DNA of 46,569 nt from a virus. A model generated the notes under the pieces. That model ran no database searches. It was given only the letters and a program-made list of their open reading frames with translations, and was not told the origin of the DNA. Position 1 is the stretch's first letter. Each line of letters opens with the position of its first letter. The stretch covers positions 1 to 46,569 of IMG/VR virus record IMGVR_UViG_3300010883_000060. One strand, written 5' to 3'. A program made the position numbers and the translations under genes. Shown here one piece after another: positions 23,497 to 33,872 of the stretch.

Positions 23497-26400
23497 ATGG
23501 CAGAATTTAGAATTGATAGAATTAGATTTAACTGGAAGGGCTCTTGGGCCGCTTCAACTTCGTACATTAAAGACGATGTTATAAGTTATGGTGGTAAAGT
23601 ATTTGTTGCATTATCAAGCCATACTGCAAATACAGACTTTAATACAGACTTAGACTTTCTTGTAGCAGGTGAATCTACTCCTAAATGGGAGCAAATGGGA
23701 GACGGTCGTCAGTGGAAAGGCGATTGGCAACCAGAAGCATTTTATAAGGTTAATGATGTTGTAAAATACAGAGGCATATTATATAATTGTATTGATAGTC
23801 ATACTAGTGTAAGCACACTAAGTTTAGGACTTGAAAACGATGATGCAAAGTGGACCCCATTTGCTAAAGGTGGTAACTATCTTGCACTTTGGACTGCTAG
23901 TACTGTTTACAAGAAAAACGATTTAATAAAGTATGGCGGAACTCTGTATAGTTGCGTAGTTGACCATACAAGTAGTTCTACCGAAGTTGGTTTAGAAATT
24001 GATCAAGCAAAATGGACTGTTTATAATAGAAGTGATAATTGGCGTAATGTTTGGTTAGAAAATACAAGATACAAATCAGATGACATCGTAAGATATGGTG
24101 GCAATGTGTATCGTTGCATACTTGGACATACTAGTAATAATGATATTAGAGAAGGTATTGGATCAGATCTAGGCGATGATTCAACAGCGGCGAAATGGGA
24201 ATTAGTAGTTGTAGGTATAGAATTTAAAGGTGATTGGTCTGCGTCACAGTGGTATAAAACAAATGATATTGTAGTTTATGGACCAAACTTATATAAAGCA
24301 AAACGCGGCATGAGTGGTACAAGTACATTTGACGACACCGCTGACTGGGACATTTGGTTACCAGGATTAGGGTTTGAAGGTTTATGGTCTGCTAACGAAG
24401 CGTATCAACCAGGTGACATTGTAAGTTATGGTGGTTATACATATACTTCTTTAACAATTAATATTGGCTCCAATCCAAGTGCATTTGGATTAGAACAAGA
24501 CGGTGTTGGATCAGACTGGGAAGTGCTAGTACGTGGATACACTATGAAAGGTGAATGGGATATTACTGTTCCTTATCTTCCAGGCAGTGTTGTACGTAAA
24601 GGCGGATACCTATACGAATCATTAGTAAATATTTTACCAGTTGAACTAGTTGAGCCTGGCGATCCTGACACTGATACGTCAGCATCGTGGAAAACATTAG
24701 TAACTGGATTGGCTTGGAAAGGCGAATGGAAAGAATCAAAAACTGTTGACGGCGATAGTAGTTTCTTTCAATATTATCCAGGACATACTGTTATGGATGA
24801 AAGTGAAACTTACATTTGTATAACTCAACATTATAGTAATTTATTAGAAGCAAGACCAAGAATTGACACAGACGTACTAACAGGCAACGATAATTATTGG
24901 AAAAAATATGCCGGAAACAACGAAACAAGTGCAGAGAACAATGTTTTGCGTTACACTGGTGATGTTAGAACTTACGGAACTAAAGATGACGGATCTACAT
25001 TAGGAACACAGAGATTAGAAATTGGTAAGACTGGAGAACTGTTAAAAGTCGGCGAGACTGATAATTTAAAATACGAAAATTTATTTGAAATTAATAAAGT
25101 TTGGTATGTTAGTGAAAAAGGTTCAGACTTAGTAACTAGTGGTAAAAACCCAGCAACACCGTTTAAGACTATAAAGTATGCTTGTCAATTTTTACAAGGT
25201 AATTTAGCAGAAAGAACCCCGGCAACAATATTTGTAGCAACTGGCGCATATAAAGAAATAATACCAATTGTTATTCCTAGAGATACTGCTATTGTAGGTG
25301 ACGAATTGCGTAGTACAGTTATTCTACCAGCAGACGGATACGAACTTGATAACATGTTCTATATGCATAATGGTAGTGGTTTAAGAAATTGTACACTACA
25401 AGGATTAACTGGAACACTAGGCAATGCTAACGATAATTTAACTCGGCGCCCTACAGCAGGAGCATACTGTTCTTTAGACCCGGCAACAGGGCCTGCTGAC
25501 ATATACTCACACATTACAACTAAATCGCCATATGTACAAAACGTAACAACATTTGGTACAGGGTGTATTGGTATGAAAGTTGACGGTGACTTACATAATT
25601 CAGGAAACAAATCAATCGTTGCTAACGACTTCACACAAATTTTAAGTGATGGTATTGGCTACTGGGCTAACGGTGATGGTAAATCAGAACTTGTTTCAGT
25701 GTTTACTTACTATTGTCATATTGGATATCTAGCAACAGCAGGCGGTAAAGTACGTGCATTGAATGGTAACAACTCTTATGGAGATTACGGTTCAGTTGCA
25801 GAAGGATTTGATATTGACGAAGTGCCTATTACAGCAACAATAACTAATAGAACTAAACAAGCACAAATTTATCAAACATATACTGATAACGATAAAGTCT
25901 TTGGTGTTGCTTATAGTCATGCAGGCGAAGGATACACAAATGCTCAAATGGATATTACTGGTAACGGTTCCGGCGTTATTGCTACGTTTAATGAGTTTAG
26001 ACAAGGTGGAATACGTCAGGTATATGTTACTGAAGAAGATTCAAATTTTATTGGCGGAAGTAATTATACGTTTAAATCAAACAAAGCACAGATTGGAACC
26101 CCATCTCAACTAACACTTAGTGGGGCAGATACTGGCACAGAGGCTGGGTATATTGGACAAAGATTGTTTATATATGCAGGCAAAGGCGCAGGTCAATATG
26201 GTAAAATTGTTGGATTTAGTACAGTTACAAAAAGAGCCGATGTTGAAAACGAAACAAGCGGCTTGCCTGGTTGGGAACATGTTACAGGACAGCCTATACA
26301 GGCTTCATTAAACGATACAACACGTTATTATATTGAGCCAAGATCAGTAGTAGCAGAGCCAACTTATAGTCTTGGTAGTCAGTCATTAGGAAGTTTAAAT

Positions 26401-28404
26401 CCTTGGTTAGACGTAGAAGTTGGCTTATATAATACAACAGATATTTACGTTGCAAGTTATGTCAACGGAGTATCAGTAAGCACTGATGGTAATAGTTGGA
26501 CAGAATCTTCTAGGACAGCCAAAGGCGGATTAGTTGGTATTGGTAACGGAAAGATTGCACTAGTAAATCCAATAGGAACTGCTAATGCAGGATCATTTAG
26601 TAGTAATGGTGGAGCAACTTGGAGTGATACAACTATAGGGTTATCGGCAACAAATACTGTAACAGGTGTTTCTGGACAACCAAATGGTGATGTTATGCTT
26701 GCTACATACGTAGATTCCAGTGGCACAACTACAGGAATATTAAGATCAACAGACGGCGGCAATACTTGGGGCGCAGGTGCGGCTCTTCCAACAACTAGTC
26801 GATATCAAGATGTTGCATATGGTGGCAGCGATGGTTACGGAAAATGGGTAGTAATTTCAGGAACTGCATCAAATCCAAGTAACGCAGGCGCTTATTCAAC
26901 AGACGATGGGTCAAGTTGGACAGCATTTACACTTCCAGCATCAAGTGCATGGTCAAAAGTTGTATGGGGAAGAGATAGATTTGTAGCAGTTACTAAAAAA
27001 ACTGATAGTAGTCCGGCAGAAACAGCAGTTAGTTTTGATGGTATTACTTGGTCCCAAGGCGTTATGGAAGCAGGCGAATGGACTGGTATTGGATACGCAC
27101 AAGGAACGTTCTGTGCAGTAAAAAGTGACACAGGTGCAGAATCAGATGTAATTGCATTTAGTAGAGACGGATTTAGTTGGAGAAATAAATTATTAACAGG
27201 TGGTGCTGAAACTAGAGCAGGCGTTATTGGTTCGAGTACAACGAGTGAATGGTGGGTTGTAACTAATAACGAAAGCAACGCAGATAAAATTACATACGGT
27301 ACACAAGCATTATGTAGACCGATAGTAGGTAGTGGAAGAATTGGTACCTTTATTTTACACGAAACAGGAGCAGGATATACTTCAAGTCCGACAGTAACTG
27401 TTCATGATAATACAAATACTTTAGACGTAACAACTAATGCTGAAGTTGCTAACGGCGTATTGCCGCAACCAACAATGACTAATTTTGGTACAGGATATTT
27501 TAGATCTCAAGCATCAATTAATGTTAGTAGTAACGGATATGCTGATATTGCACAAATTGCCGATGAACTAATTCTTGAAAATGTAAATCGATTACCAGGA
27601 CCTGGTGATAATATTAGTATTAATGGCATTGAAGGAGTTACATATTTTGTTGTTAAAATTAAAGCACAATCGGGTGTACTTGGCGCCTTTAATTTAACAT
27701 TGCAAATTAGTCCAAACTTAGGACGTAAGGAAGCACCAGAGCACGGTGAGACAGTTATTGTTAGACAACAGTATAGTCAGATTAGATTAACAGGACATGA
27801 TTTCTTAGACATTGGTACAGGTAACTTTAGTAGCACAGCATATCCAGGACTTTATGTATTTGGTTATAATCCAGATGATAATGCTGAACCAAAACAATTT
27901 AACGAAGTTAGTCAATATAATGGTGGTCGTGTGTTCTACACAAGTACTGACCAAGATGGTAACTTTAGAGTAGGTGAATTATTTGAAGTTGAACAGTCAA
28001 CAGGAACAATTAGTATTAATGCTAGTTTCTTTGAACTAGACGGACTTGAAGAACTTAGACTAGGCGGCGTTGTACTTGGAGGTACAGGGGCTGTTGTTAG
28101 AGAGTTTAGCACAGATCCAACGTTTGCAGCCAACTCAAATAATATTGTTCCAACGCAACGAGCAATTGGCAAGTATGTGCAATCAAGAGTATCATCAGGT
28201 GGTTCAGATCTTAAAGTGAACAGATTAAATGCTGGTGATATTAGTTTTGAAGGTAATAGAATCTTCAAAGTACTAGGCGGAAGTATTGATGTACTACAGG
28301 TTGCAAATATACAAGGCAACGTAGAAGGTGATATGGCAGCACAAGCATACTTCCAGTCCGGAGCAATGGGTGGTGAAGGCGGACCAGGATTTGGCGATGA
28401 TTAA
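23497..28404 (+). CDS. Giant fibre-like protein: CBM5/12-like array, beta-helix, BNR propeller; 1635 residues
   Basis: The first 470 or so residues hold seven to eight tandem units of the form W-x-W/Y-x(6)-Y-x-x-D/N-D-V/I-V-x-Y-x-G-x-x-Y, like chitin-binding CBM5/12 modules. A pectin-lyase-like beta-helix starts at about 535 (WYVSEKGSDLVTSGKNP). At about 981-1241 there are six Asp-box motifs (STDGNSW, SSNGGATW, STDGGNTW, STDDGSSW, SFDGITW, SRDGFSW) spaced 41-50 residues, consistent with a BNR-type beta-propeller. The C-terminal module (RLTGHDFLDIGTGNF, FYTSTDQDGNFRVG) is shared with the gene at 28446. No sialidase active-site claim is made. Probable adhesin. Confidence 0.8.
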   Translation: MAEFRIDRIRFNWKGSWAASTSYIKDDVISYGGKVFVALSSHTANTDFNTDLDFLVAGESTPKWEQMGDGRQWKGDWQPEAFYKVNDVVKYRGILYNCIDSHTSVSTLSLGLENDDAKWTPFAKGGNYLALWTASTVYKKNDLIKYGGTLYSCVVDHTSSSTEVGLEIDQAKWTVYNRSDNWRNVWLENTRYKSDDIVRYGGNVYRCILGHTSNNDIREGIGSDLGDDSTAAKWELVVVGIEFKGDWSASQWYKTNDIVVYGPNLYKAKRGMSGTSTFDDTADWDIWLPGLGFEGLWSANEAYQPGDIVSYGGYTYTSLTINIGSNPSAFGLEQDGVGSDWEVLVRGYTMKGEWDITVPYLPGSVVRKGGYLYESLVNILPVELVEPGDPDTDTSASWKTLVTGLAWKGEWKESKTVDGDSSFFQYYPGHTVMDESETYICITQHYSNLLEARPRIDTDVLTGNDNYWKKYAGNNETSAENNVLRYTGDVRTYGTKDDGSTLGTQRLEIGKTGELLKVGETDNLKYENLFEINKVWYVSEKGSDLVTSGKNPATPFKTIKYACQFLQGNLAERTPATIFVATGAYKEIIPIVIPRDTAIVGDELRSTVILPADGYELDNMFYMHNGSGLRNCTLQGLTGTLGNANDNLTRRPTAGAYCSLDPATGPADIYSHITTKSPYVQNVTTFGTGCIGMKVDGDLHNSGNKSIVANDFTQILSDGIGYWANGDGKSELVSVFTYYCHIGYLATAGGKVRALNGNNSYGDYGSVAEGFDIDEVPITATITNRTKQAQIYQTYTDNDKVFGVAYSHAGEGYTNAQMDITGNGSGVIATFNEFRQGGIRQVYVTEEDSNFIGGSNYTFKSNKAQIGTPSQLTLSGADTGTEAGYIGQRLFIYAGKGAGQYGKIVGFSTVTKRADVENETSGLPGWEHVTGQPIQASLNDTTRYYIEPRSVVAEPTYSLGSQSLGSLNPWLDVEVGLYNTTDIYVASYVNGVSVSTDGNSWTESSRTAKGGLVGIGNGKIALVNPIGTANAGSFSSNGGATWSDTTIGLSATNTVTGVSGQPNGDVMLATYVDSSGTTTGILRSTDGGNTWGAGAALPTTSRYQDVAYGGSDGYGKWVVISGTASNPSNAGAYSTDDGSSWTAFTLPASSAWSKVVWGRDRFVAVTKKTDSSPAETAVSFDGITWSQGVMEAGEWTGIGYAQGTFCAVKSDTGAESDVIAFSRDGFSWRNKLLTGGAETRAGVIGSSTTSEWWVVTNNESNADKITYGTQALCRPIVGSGRIGTFILHETGAGYTSSPTVTVHDNTNTLDVTTNAEVANGVLPQPTMTNFGTGYFRSQASINVSSNGYADIAQIADELILENVNRLPGPGDNISINGIEGVTYFVVKIKAQSGVLGAFNLTLQISPNLGRKEAPEHGETVIVRQQYSQIRLTGHDFLDIGTGNFSSTAYPGLYVFGYNPDDNAEPKQFNEVSQYNGGRVFYTSTDQDGNFRVGELFEVEQSTGTISINASFFELDGLEELRLGGVVLGGTGAVVREFSTDPTFAANSNNIVPTQRAIGKYVQSRVSSGGSDLKVNRLNAGDISFEGNRIFKVLGGSIDVLQVANIQGNVEGDMAAQAYFQSGAMGGEGGPGFGDD

Positions 28405-28411
28405 TAATAAT

Positions 28412-28419
28412 GATAAATA
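28412..28419 (+). promoter_or_regulatory. Late promoter GATAAATA
   Basis: Lies in the spacer between the two CBM-bearing fibre genes, 26 bases before the ATG at 28446. Confidence 0.7.
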
Positions 28420-28445
28420 TACAGTATATACGGGTGGAGTAACCA

Positions 28446-31400
28446 ATGGCAGAATTTAAATTAGGTAGAATCAGATTTATTTGGAAAGACGAATGGTCTG
28501 AAGCAACCACTTACTACAAAGATGATGTAGTAAGATATGGTGGTAAAACTTTTATGTGTGTAGTAGGACACATTTCACAAACTGACTTTATGTTGGATCT
28601 AAATGATTCTACAGCAAAGTGGCAACAGTTTGCAGATGGTCAGACTTGGAGAGGCGACTGGACTGCACAAACAGTTTATAAAATTAACGATATTGTAAAA
28701 TACGGTGGACAACTATACATTGCTAACACCGGACATATTTCAGACGACGATGCCATTGGTGGTCTTGAAAGTAACTTAGGTGACGATAGTACATCAGCAT
28801 TTTGGGACCTATTTGGAGAAGGATTTGATTACAAATCTGACTGGGCTATTAATACACGTTACAAAGTTAACGATATTGTTAAGTACGGTTCACGTGTTTA
28901 TATTTGTACAGGGTACCATGTTAGTGCGCCAAATACTACATCAGGATTAGAATTAAATCAATCTAAGTGGGACATTATTAGTGATGGATTTGATTGGAAA
29001 ACAGACTGGGCTATTAATACAAGATATAGAATTGGTGACTTAGTTAAATACGGCGGTCAAGTTTATTCGTGTAATACTGGACACACTTCATCTGCAACAA
29101 CAGTTATTGGTCTTGAAGTAGATCAATCAAAATGGGATTACTTCCATAAAGGTATTGAATATTTAGGTGAATGGGCAAGTGCTTATAGATATAAAATTAA
29201 CGATGTTGTAAAAGATTCCGGCGGCTTATGGATTTGTACAACTTATCATACATCGACAGTTGCACTAGATTTAAAAACAGATGAATCTAACTGGGCACAA
29301 TTTATACCAGGATTAGAATTTGAAGATAGTTGGGGTCCTTATTCAGACTACCAACCAGGTGACATTGTAACATACGGTGGTTACACATATGTTTCTAAAA
29401 CAAACAACACAGAAAAGAAACCAAGTGAACAGACAGCAGATTGGGATGTATTTGCAACAGGATTTAATCTTAGAGGTGTTTACGGCGACGACTCAGCAGG
29501 ACAGGATTATCTAACTGGAGATGTTGTTACAGTTGGCGGATTTACTTACCTTGCTATTGCAACTTCAAACGGCGTTCGTCCACCTAATACAAGTTATTGG
29601 GAAAAATTAAATGAAGGCGTTGAATGGAATAGTGGCTGGACAACAGCGACATATTATGATTTAGGCGATGTTGTTTCACAGGGTGTTAACAGTTATATTG
29701 CAGTACAATCACATACTTCAAACAACGGAGTTAATGATCCGGCTACTGACACAGGCGGAAACTTTTGGAACTTCTTTAGTGGTGGTGCTGAATCAGGAAA
29801 CTTAACAACTGCTGGTGACATTGTTTACTACGGTGGATCAGGCCCAGCACGTTTACCAGTTGGTAAACCAGGACAAGTATTAAAAGTTAATGATGCAGAA
29901 ACTGCACCAGAATGGACATACTTTGGACAAGTTAATCACATTTGGTATGTTGATACAAATTCCGGTGTCGACGCTCCTGCTCCTGATAGAGGCATTACAC
30001 TTGATAGACCATTTAAAACAATACGTTATGCTACAGAACAAATTGAAGTTGGTGGAGTAAATCAACCAGATAGAATTTTAATTGAAGCAAACAGATCTTT
30101 CTTACAAGCAGAAGTTACAGAATGGATTGATTACCAAATTGCAAATGTTATTAGTCCGTTTTCAGGATCATTTAGTTATGATAAAGCAAAATGTTTGAGA
30201 GACACAGGTCAAATTATCGATGCAGTTGCATGGGATTTATCACATGGTGGTAATGTTAGATCACGTTTGTCAGCATTATCATATTTTAACGGTGCGGCAA
30301 GTTATATTGCAGGACAAACAGGTGAAACTGTTGCGGCAATTAATTACTTAGATAGTATTATGTCAAACATCCTTGCAAAAACAGATCCAGCGGCAAACTA
30401 CCAAACACTAAACAGTGTTAGTACACCGATTACACAGCAAAAATTAACAGCATACACAAGTACAGATGGTACAATAACAACTATTAGTTCATTAATAGAT
30501 ATTATTACAAATGCAATTACAGCAGGAGTTACAACTGGCATACCAACAGAACTACATGCACAGAAAACAATATTTGTTAAAACTGGTACATATTATGAAG
30601 TACTACCAATTATTGTTCCAGAAGATGTTGCTATTGTTGGTGATGAATTACGTTCAACAAGAATTTCTCCAGCATCAAGTATAACTAGTGCAGATGACAC
30701 TCCAAAAAGTATTGCGGCACTTACACGAATTGAAGCAGTAGTTAGTAACATTGTACAAAACGTTGCTATTACAAAATCATCAGGCAATAGTGCAACACAA
30801 GTAATAACAAGACCAGCAGGTAATGCAAGTGCAGGTACAGCAACAGCAAACTTGTTTAGAGAAATTTACGATTATATCGATTGGGGTATTAACGGCGTAA
30901 CAGGTGATAGTACACAACCTACTATGCGTGGATCAAACACTCCAGAAACTTCAACAGGATATACATATGCTGTAGAAGTATTAGAAGCAAACAAAGCGTT
31001 TATTATTGCAGAAGTACATGCATATATTGCAGTAACTTATAGTGGATACAGTTATTCATTAACGGCTTGTGCAAGAGATGTAACAGCATATATCGATGCT
31101 GTAAAACATGACCTAATTTACTCAGGTAATTATAAATCATTACTAGCGGCAAAATATTATGTACACTCAGTAGAAGGCTGTTTATTAAAAAATATGTTCT
31201 TTGTACGCAACGGTACTGGGTTACGTAACTGTACACTTACAGGATTATCTGGAACATTAAGCGGTGCAAATACATATGGAACTAAGCGTCCAACAGCAGG
31301 TGCATACGTTTCACTAGATCCAGGTTGGGGACCAGCACATACAAAGGCATGGATTACAAATAAATCTCCATATGTACAAAACGTAACAACATTTGGTACT

Positions 31401-33518
31401 GCATGTATTGGATTAAAGGTTGATGGTGATTTACACGCTGGCGGTAACGACAGTATTGTTGCTAACGACTTTACACAAATTTTAAGTGATGGTATTGGAT
31501 ATTGGGTTACAAACTTAGGTAGATCAGAACTTGTTTCTGTGTTTACATATTATAACCATATTGGTTACCTTGCAGAAGATGGCGGTAAGATTCGTGCTAC
31601 AAACGGCAACAATTCATATGGAGACTTTGGATCAGTTGCTGAAGGTATTGACGAAACTGAAACTCCAGTTTTAGGTAAAGTTGATAACAGACAACTAGAA
31701 GCACAGGTTGCAAATGTAGTTACAGATGGTGCAAATGAAATTTTACAACTAGAATATTCAAATGCAGGTACAGGTTATACTACTGAAGCAACAAGTGCAA
31801 TTATTACAACAGAAAATGTAAGCAATAATGATTCTGACAGAGTTGGCGGAACATACAAAGGCATTTCAGCAACATCAAGTGGTAGTGGTAGTGGTCAAGA
31901 ATTTGATGTAGAAGTCAGCACAGTTGGTGGAGCAACTATTACAGTTATAAAAGGTGGTACTGGACATGTAATTGGTGATACCTTTACAATTGTTGACGGA
32001 TTACTAGGTGCCGGCGGAGCAACAAGTGTAACATTTGACGTTGCAACAATTGGTGCGGCAACAAGATATACACTAAGTGGCGAAGGTTTTGGAGCGGCAG
32101 TTGATGCAATAACAGTTAGAAACGGCGGCGTAATGGAAGTACAACTTGAAGAAGATTCAAGTATATACGGCGGCGCTGGATTTGTTACTATTGCATCAAA
32201 CTCACAAGCAGGTAATACAACACAAATTACACTAGCGGCGACTGATGTTAATCCAACTGGAACATATAACGGCATGTGCATTTACATTCTAAGTGGATTA
32301 GGTGCAGGGCAGTACGGTGTTATTAGTGCATATGATGCGTCAACTAAAATTGCAACTATTGTTAAAGAATCAGATGGATCATCAGGTTGGGAACATATTA
32401 AAGGTTCAGCAATTGCAAGTGTACTAGATGCTACGACAGCATATGATATTACTCCAAGAGTAATATTTACAGCACCGCCAAGTGGCATTACAGCAAGAGG
32501 AAGATGTAGAGTTGCTGATGAAAAAGTTGTAGAAGTAAAAATTATTGAACCGGGTAGCGGATATAGTGCGCCACCACAAATGGCATTAATTGATGCAAGT
32601 CACACTATTGAAGTTCCTCACACAGTTAGAATTGGTAACGGCGTATTAGGGCAACCTACTTATACAAGTAGAGGTACAGGCTTTATTACTGCGGCGGCTG
32701 ATGTAATTGGTGACGGTTTTGGAGATATTAGACAACTTGGTACAAAAATTAGAGTTGATGAATTAAATAGTATTCCACAAAAAGGTGCTAACATAGAATT
32801 TGCAAGTTTACCTGATAGATGGTTTAAACTTGTTAGTATTACTAGTTTATTAGGAGCAGGACCATATAGTGCATTGCTTCAAGTTAGTCCTGCATTAAAA
32901 GCAGCCGAAAGACCACCACAGGATGATTTAATTACAATTCGTAGACGTTATTCGCAAGTGCGATTAACAGGACACGATTTCTTAGACATTGGTACAGGTA
33001 ACTTTACTAATACTAATTATCCAGGAACACCGTTAGTAGATCCGGCTCCACAATACGAAACAAACGGTAACGGCGGTGGCAGAGTGTTCTACACAAGTAC
33101 GGACCAAGATGGTAACTTTAGAGTTGGTGGATTGTTTAACGTTGAACAAGCAACAGGTATTGCTACATTAAACGTTGAAGCGTTTAATATTAGTGGTCTA
33201 AACGAACTACAACTTGGTAGTGTGGCACTTGGTGGTGCAGGAGCAGTTATTACTGAATTTAGTACTGACGGTACGTTTAGTGCTGATAGTGATAGTGTTG
33301 TTCCAACACAGAAAGCAATTAAAACTTACATTACAGCACAAATTGGTGGTGGTGTTGCTACACTTAACGTTAACAGTGTAACAGCAGGTACAGTTGAAAT
33401 TACTGCAAATACAATATCAACAACAGACGGCGGTAGGATAAATATACTTAACGCAGTCAACTTTAAAGGTGGAATTGATGGTGCTCCTGTAGCATTAAGC
33501 ATGTTCCTAAATAATTAA
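28446..33518 (+). CDS. Giant fibre-like protein: CBM5/12-like array, beta-helix with two helical insertions; 1690 residues
   Basis: Paralogue of the gene at 23497. Eight CBM5/12-like units occupy about residues 10-450. The beta-helix begins at about 498 (HIWYVDTNSGVDAPAPDRG). Two alpha-helical blocks interrupt it at about 548-705 and 742-912; each has a core of the type NKAFIIAEVHAYI...C-A/L-R-D...DL...GN. The rungs on either side still align with the uninterrupted paralogue (AIVGDELRST; then NMFFVRNGTGLRNCTL). The shared C-terminal module (RLTGHDFLDIGTGNF, FYTSTDQDGNFRVG) starts near 1502. There is no BNR region. Probable fibre or adhesin. Confidence 0.8.
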   Translation: MAEFKLGRIRFIWKDEWSEATTYYKDDVVRYGGKTFMCVVGHISQTDFMLDLNDSTAKWQQFADGQTWRGDWTAQTVYKINDIVKYGGQLYIANTGHISDDDAIGGLESNLGDDSTSAFWDLFGEGFDYKSDWAINTRYKVNDIVKYGSRVYICTGYHVSAPNTTSGLELNQSKWDIISDGFDWKTDWAINTRYRIGDLVKYGGQVYSCNTGHTSSATTVIGLEVDQSKWDYFHKGIEYLGEWASAYRYKINDVVKDSGGLWICTTYHTSTVALDLKTDESNWAQFIPGLEFEDSWGPYSDYQPGDIVTYGGYTYVSKTNNTEKKPSEQTADWDVFATGFNLRGVYGDDSAGQDYLTGDVVTVGGFTYLAIATSNGVRPPNTSYWEKLNEGVEWNSGWTTATYYDLGDVVSQGVNSYIAVQSHTSNNGVNDPATDTGGNFWNFFSGGAESGNLTTAGDIVYYGGSGPARLPVGKPGQVLKVNDAETAPEWTYFGQVNHIWYVDTNSGVDAPAPDRGITLDRPFKTIRYATEQIEVGGVNQPDRILIEANRSFLQAEVTEWIDYQIANVISPFSGSFSYDKAKCLRDTGQIIDAVAWDLSHGGNVRSRLSALSYFNGAASYIAGQTGETVAAINYLDSIMSNILAKTDPAANYQTLNSVSTPITQQKLTAYTSTDGTITTISSLIDIITNAITAGVTTGIPTELHAQKTIFVKTGTYYEVLPIIVPEDVAIVGDELRSTRISPASSITSADDTPKSIAALTRIEAVVSNIVQNVAITKSSGNSATQVITRPAGNASAGTATANLFREIYDYIDWGINGVTGDSTQPTMRGSNTPETSTGYTYAVEVLEANKAFIIAEVHAYIAVTYSGYSYSLTACARDVTAYIDAVKHDLIYSGNYKSLLAAKYYVHSVEGCLLKNMFFVRNGTGLRNCTLTGLSGTLSGANTYGTKRPTAGAYVSLDPGWGPAHTKAWITNKSPYVQNVTTFGTACIGLKVDGDLHAGGNDSIVANDFTQILSDGIGYWVTNLGRSELVSVFTYYNHIGYLAEDGGKIRATNGNNSYGDFGSVAEGIDETETPVLGKVDNRQLEAQVANVVTDGANEILQLEYSNAGTGYTTEATSAIITTENVSNNDSDRVGGTYKGISATSSGSGSGQEFDVEVSTVGGATITVIKGGTGHVIGDTFTIVDGLLGAGGATSVTFDVATIGAATRYTLSGEGFGAAVDAITVRNGGVMEVQLEEDSSIYGGAGFVTIASNSQAGNTTQITLAATDVNPTGTYNGMCIYILSGLGAGQYGVISAYDASTKIATIVKESDGSSGWEHIKGSAIASVLDATTAYDITPRVIFTAPPSGITARGRCRVADEKVVEVKIIEPGSGYSAPPQMALIDASHTIEVPHTVRIGNGVLGQPTYTSRGTGFITAAADVIGDGFGDIRQLGTKIRVDELNSIPQKGANIEFASLPDRWFKLVSITSLLGAGPYSALLQVSPALKAAERPPQDDLITIRRRYSQVRLTGHDFLDIGTGNFTNTNYPGTPLVDPAPQYETNGNGGGRVFYTSTDQDGNFRVGGLFNVEQATGIATLNVEAFNISGLNELQLGSVALGGAGAVITEFSTDGTFSADSDSVVPTQKAIKTYITAQIGGGVATLNVNSVTAGTVEITANTISTTDGGRINILNAVNFKGGIDGAPVALSMFLNN

Positions 33519-33529
33519 CGGAGAGAGAA

Positions 33530-33850
33530 ATGGCAACAGGAAGATTAGGCGCAAGCGATTTGAGCAGTGGAGCACTTACATCAGTGTATACTACTCCTAC
33601 AGATACGTATGCGGTTGCAAGTGTTAACTTGTGTAATAGAGGAAACCAAGCAACGTCAATTAGAATTGCTGTTGCAGACCTGGCTACACCAACGGCAGGT
33701 GAGTATATTGAGTATGATACAGAAGTATTATCAAAAGGTGTACTTGAAAGAACTGGTATAGTTTTAGCCGCAGGTCAAATAATTGTATGTTATGCTTCAG
33801 GGCCTAACATTTCAGCAGTCGCTATGGGCATCGAAACGTCTACAGCATAA
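33530..33850 (+). CDS. Small beta-sandwich virion protein, copy 3
   Basis: The 106-residue beta-rich product (TEVLSKGVLERTGIVLAAGQ then IIVCYASG) is the most diverged member of the family at 11093 and 22421. Like them it directly follows a fibre-type gene, here by eleven bases with a GGAGAG site. Its stop codon is embedded in the next late promoter. Function unknown beyond the likely fibre association. Confidence 0.62.
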   Translation: MATGRLGASDLSSGALTSVYTTPTDTYAVASVNLCNRGNQATSIRIAVADLATPTAGEYIEYDTEVLSKGVLERTGIVLAAGQIIVCYASGPNISAVAMGIETSTA

Positions 33851-33853
33851 ATA
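33846..33853 (+). promoter_or_regulatory. Late promoter CATAAATA overlapping a stop codon
   Basis: Contains the TAA (33848-33850) of the upstream gene and ends 19 bases before the ATG at 33873. Confidence 0.62.
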
Positions 33854-33872
33854 CATAGGAGAAGGAAAAACC

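Noticed and set aside
26440-27220. Active sialidase
   Set aside because: Asp boxes define the propeller fold only. I could not identify the catalytic Arg triad or Tyr/Glu residues, so no enzyme activity is claimed.
33783-33872. Upstream ATG for the small fibre-type gene at 33873
   Set aside because: It lies within the preceding gene. The intervening residues do not resemble the family, and the strong ribosome-binding site and late promoter are both downstream of it.
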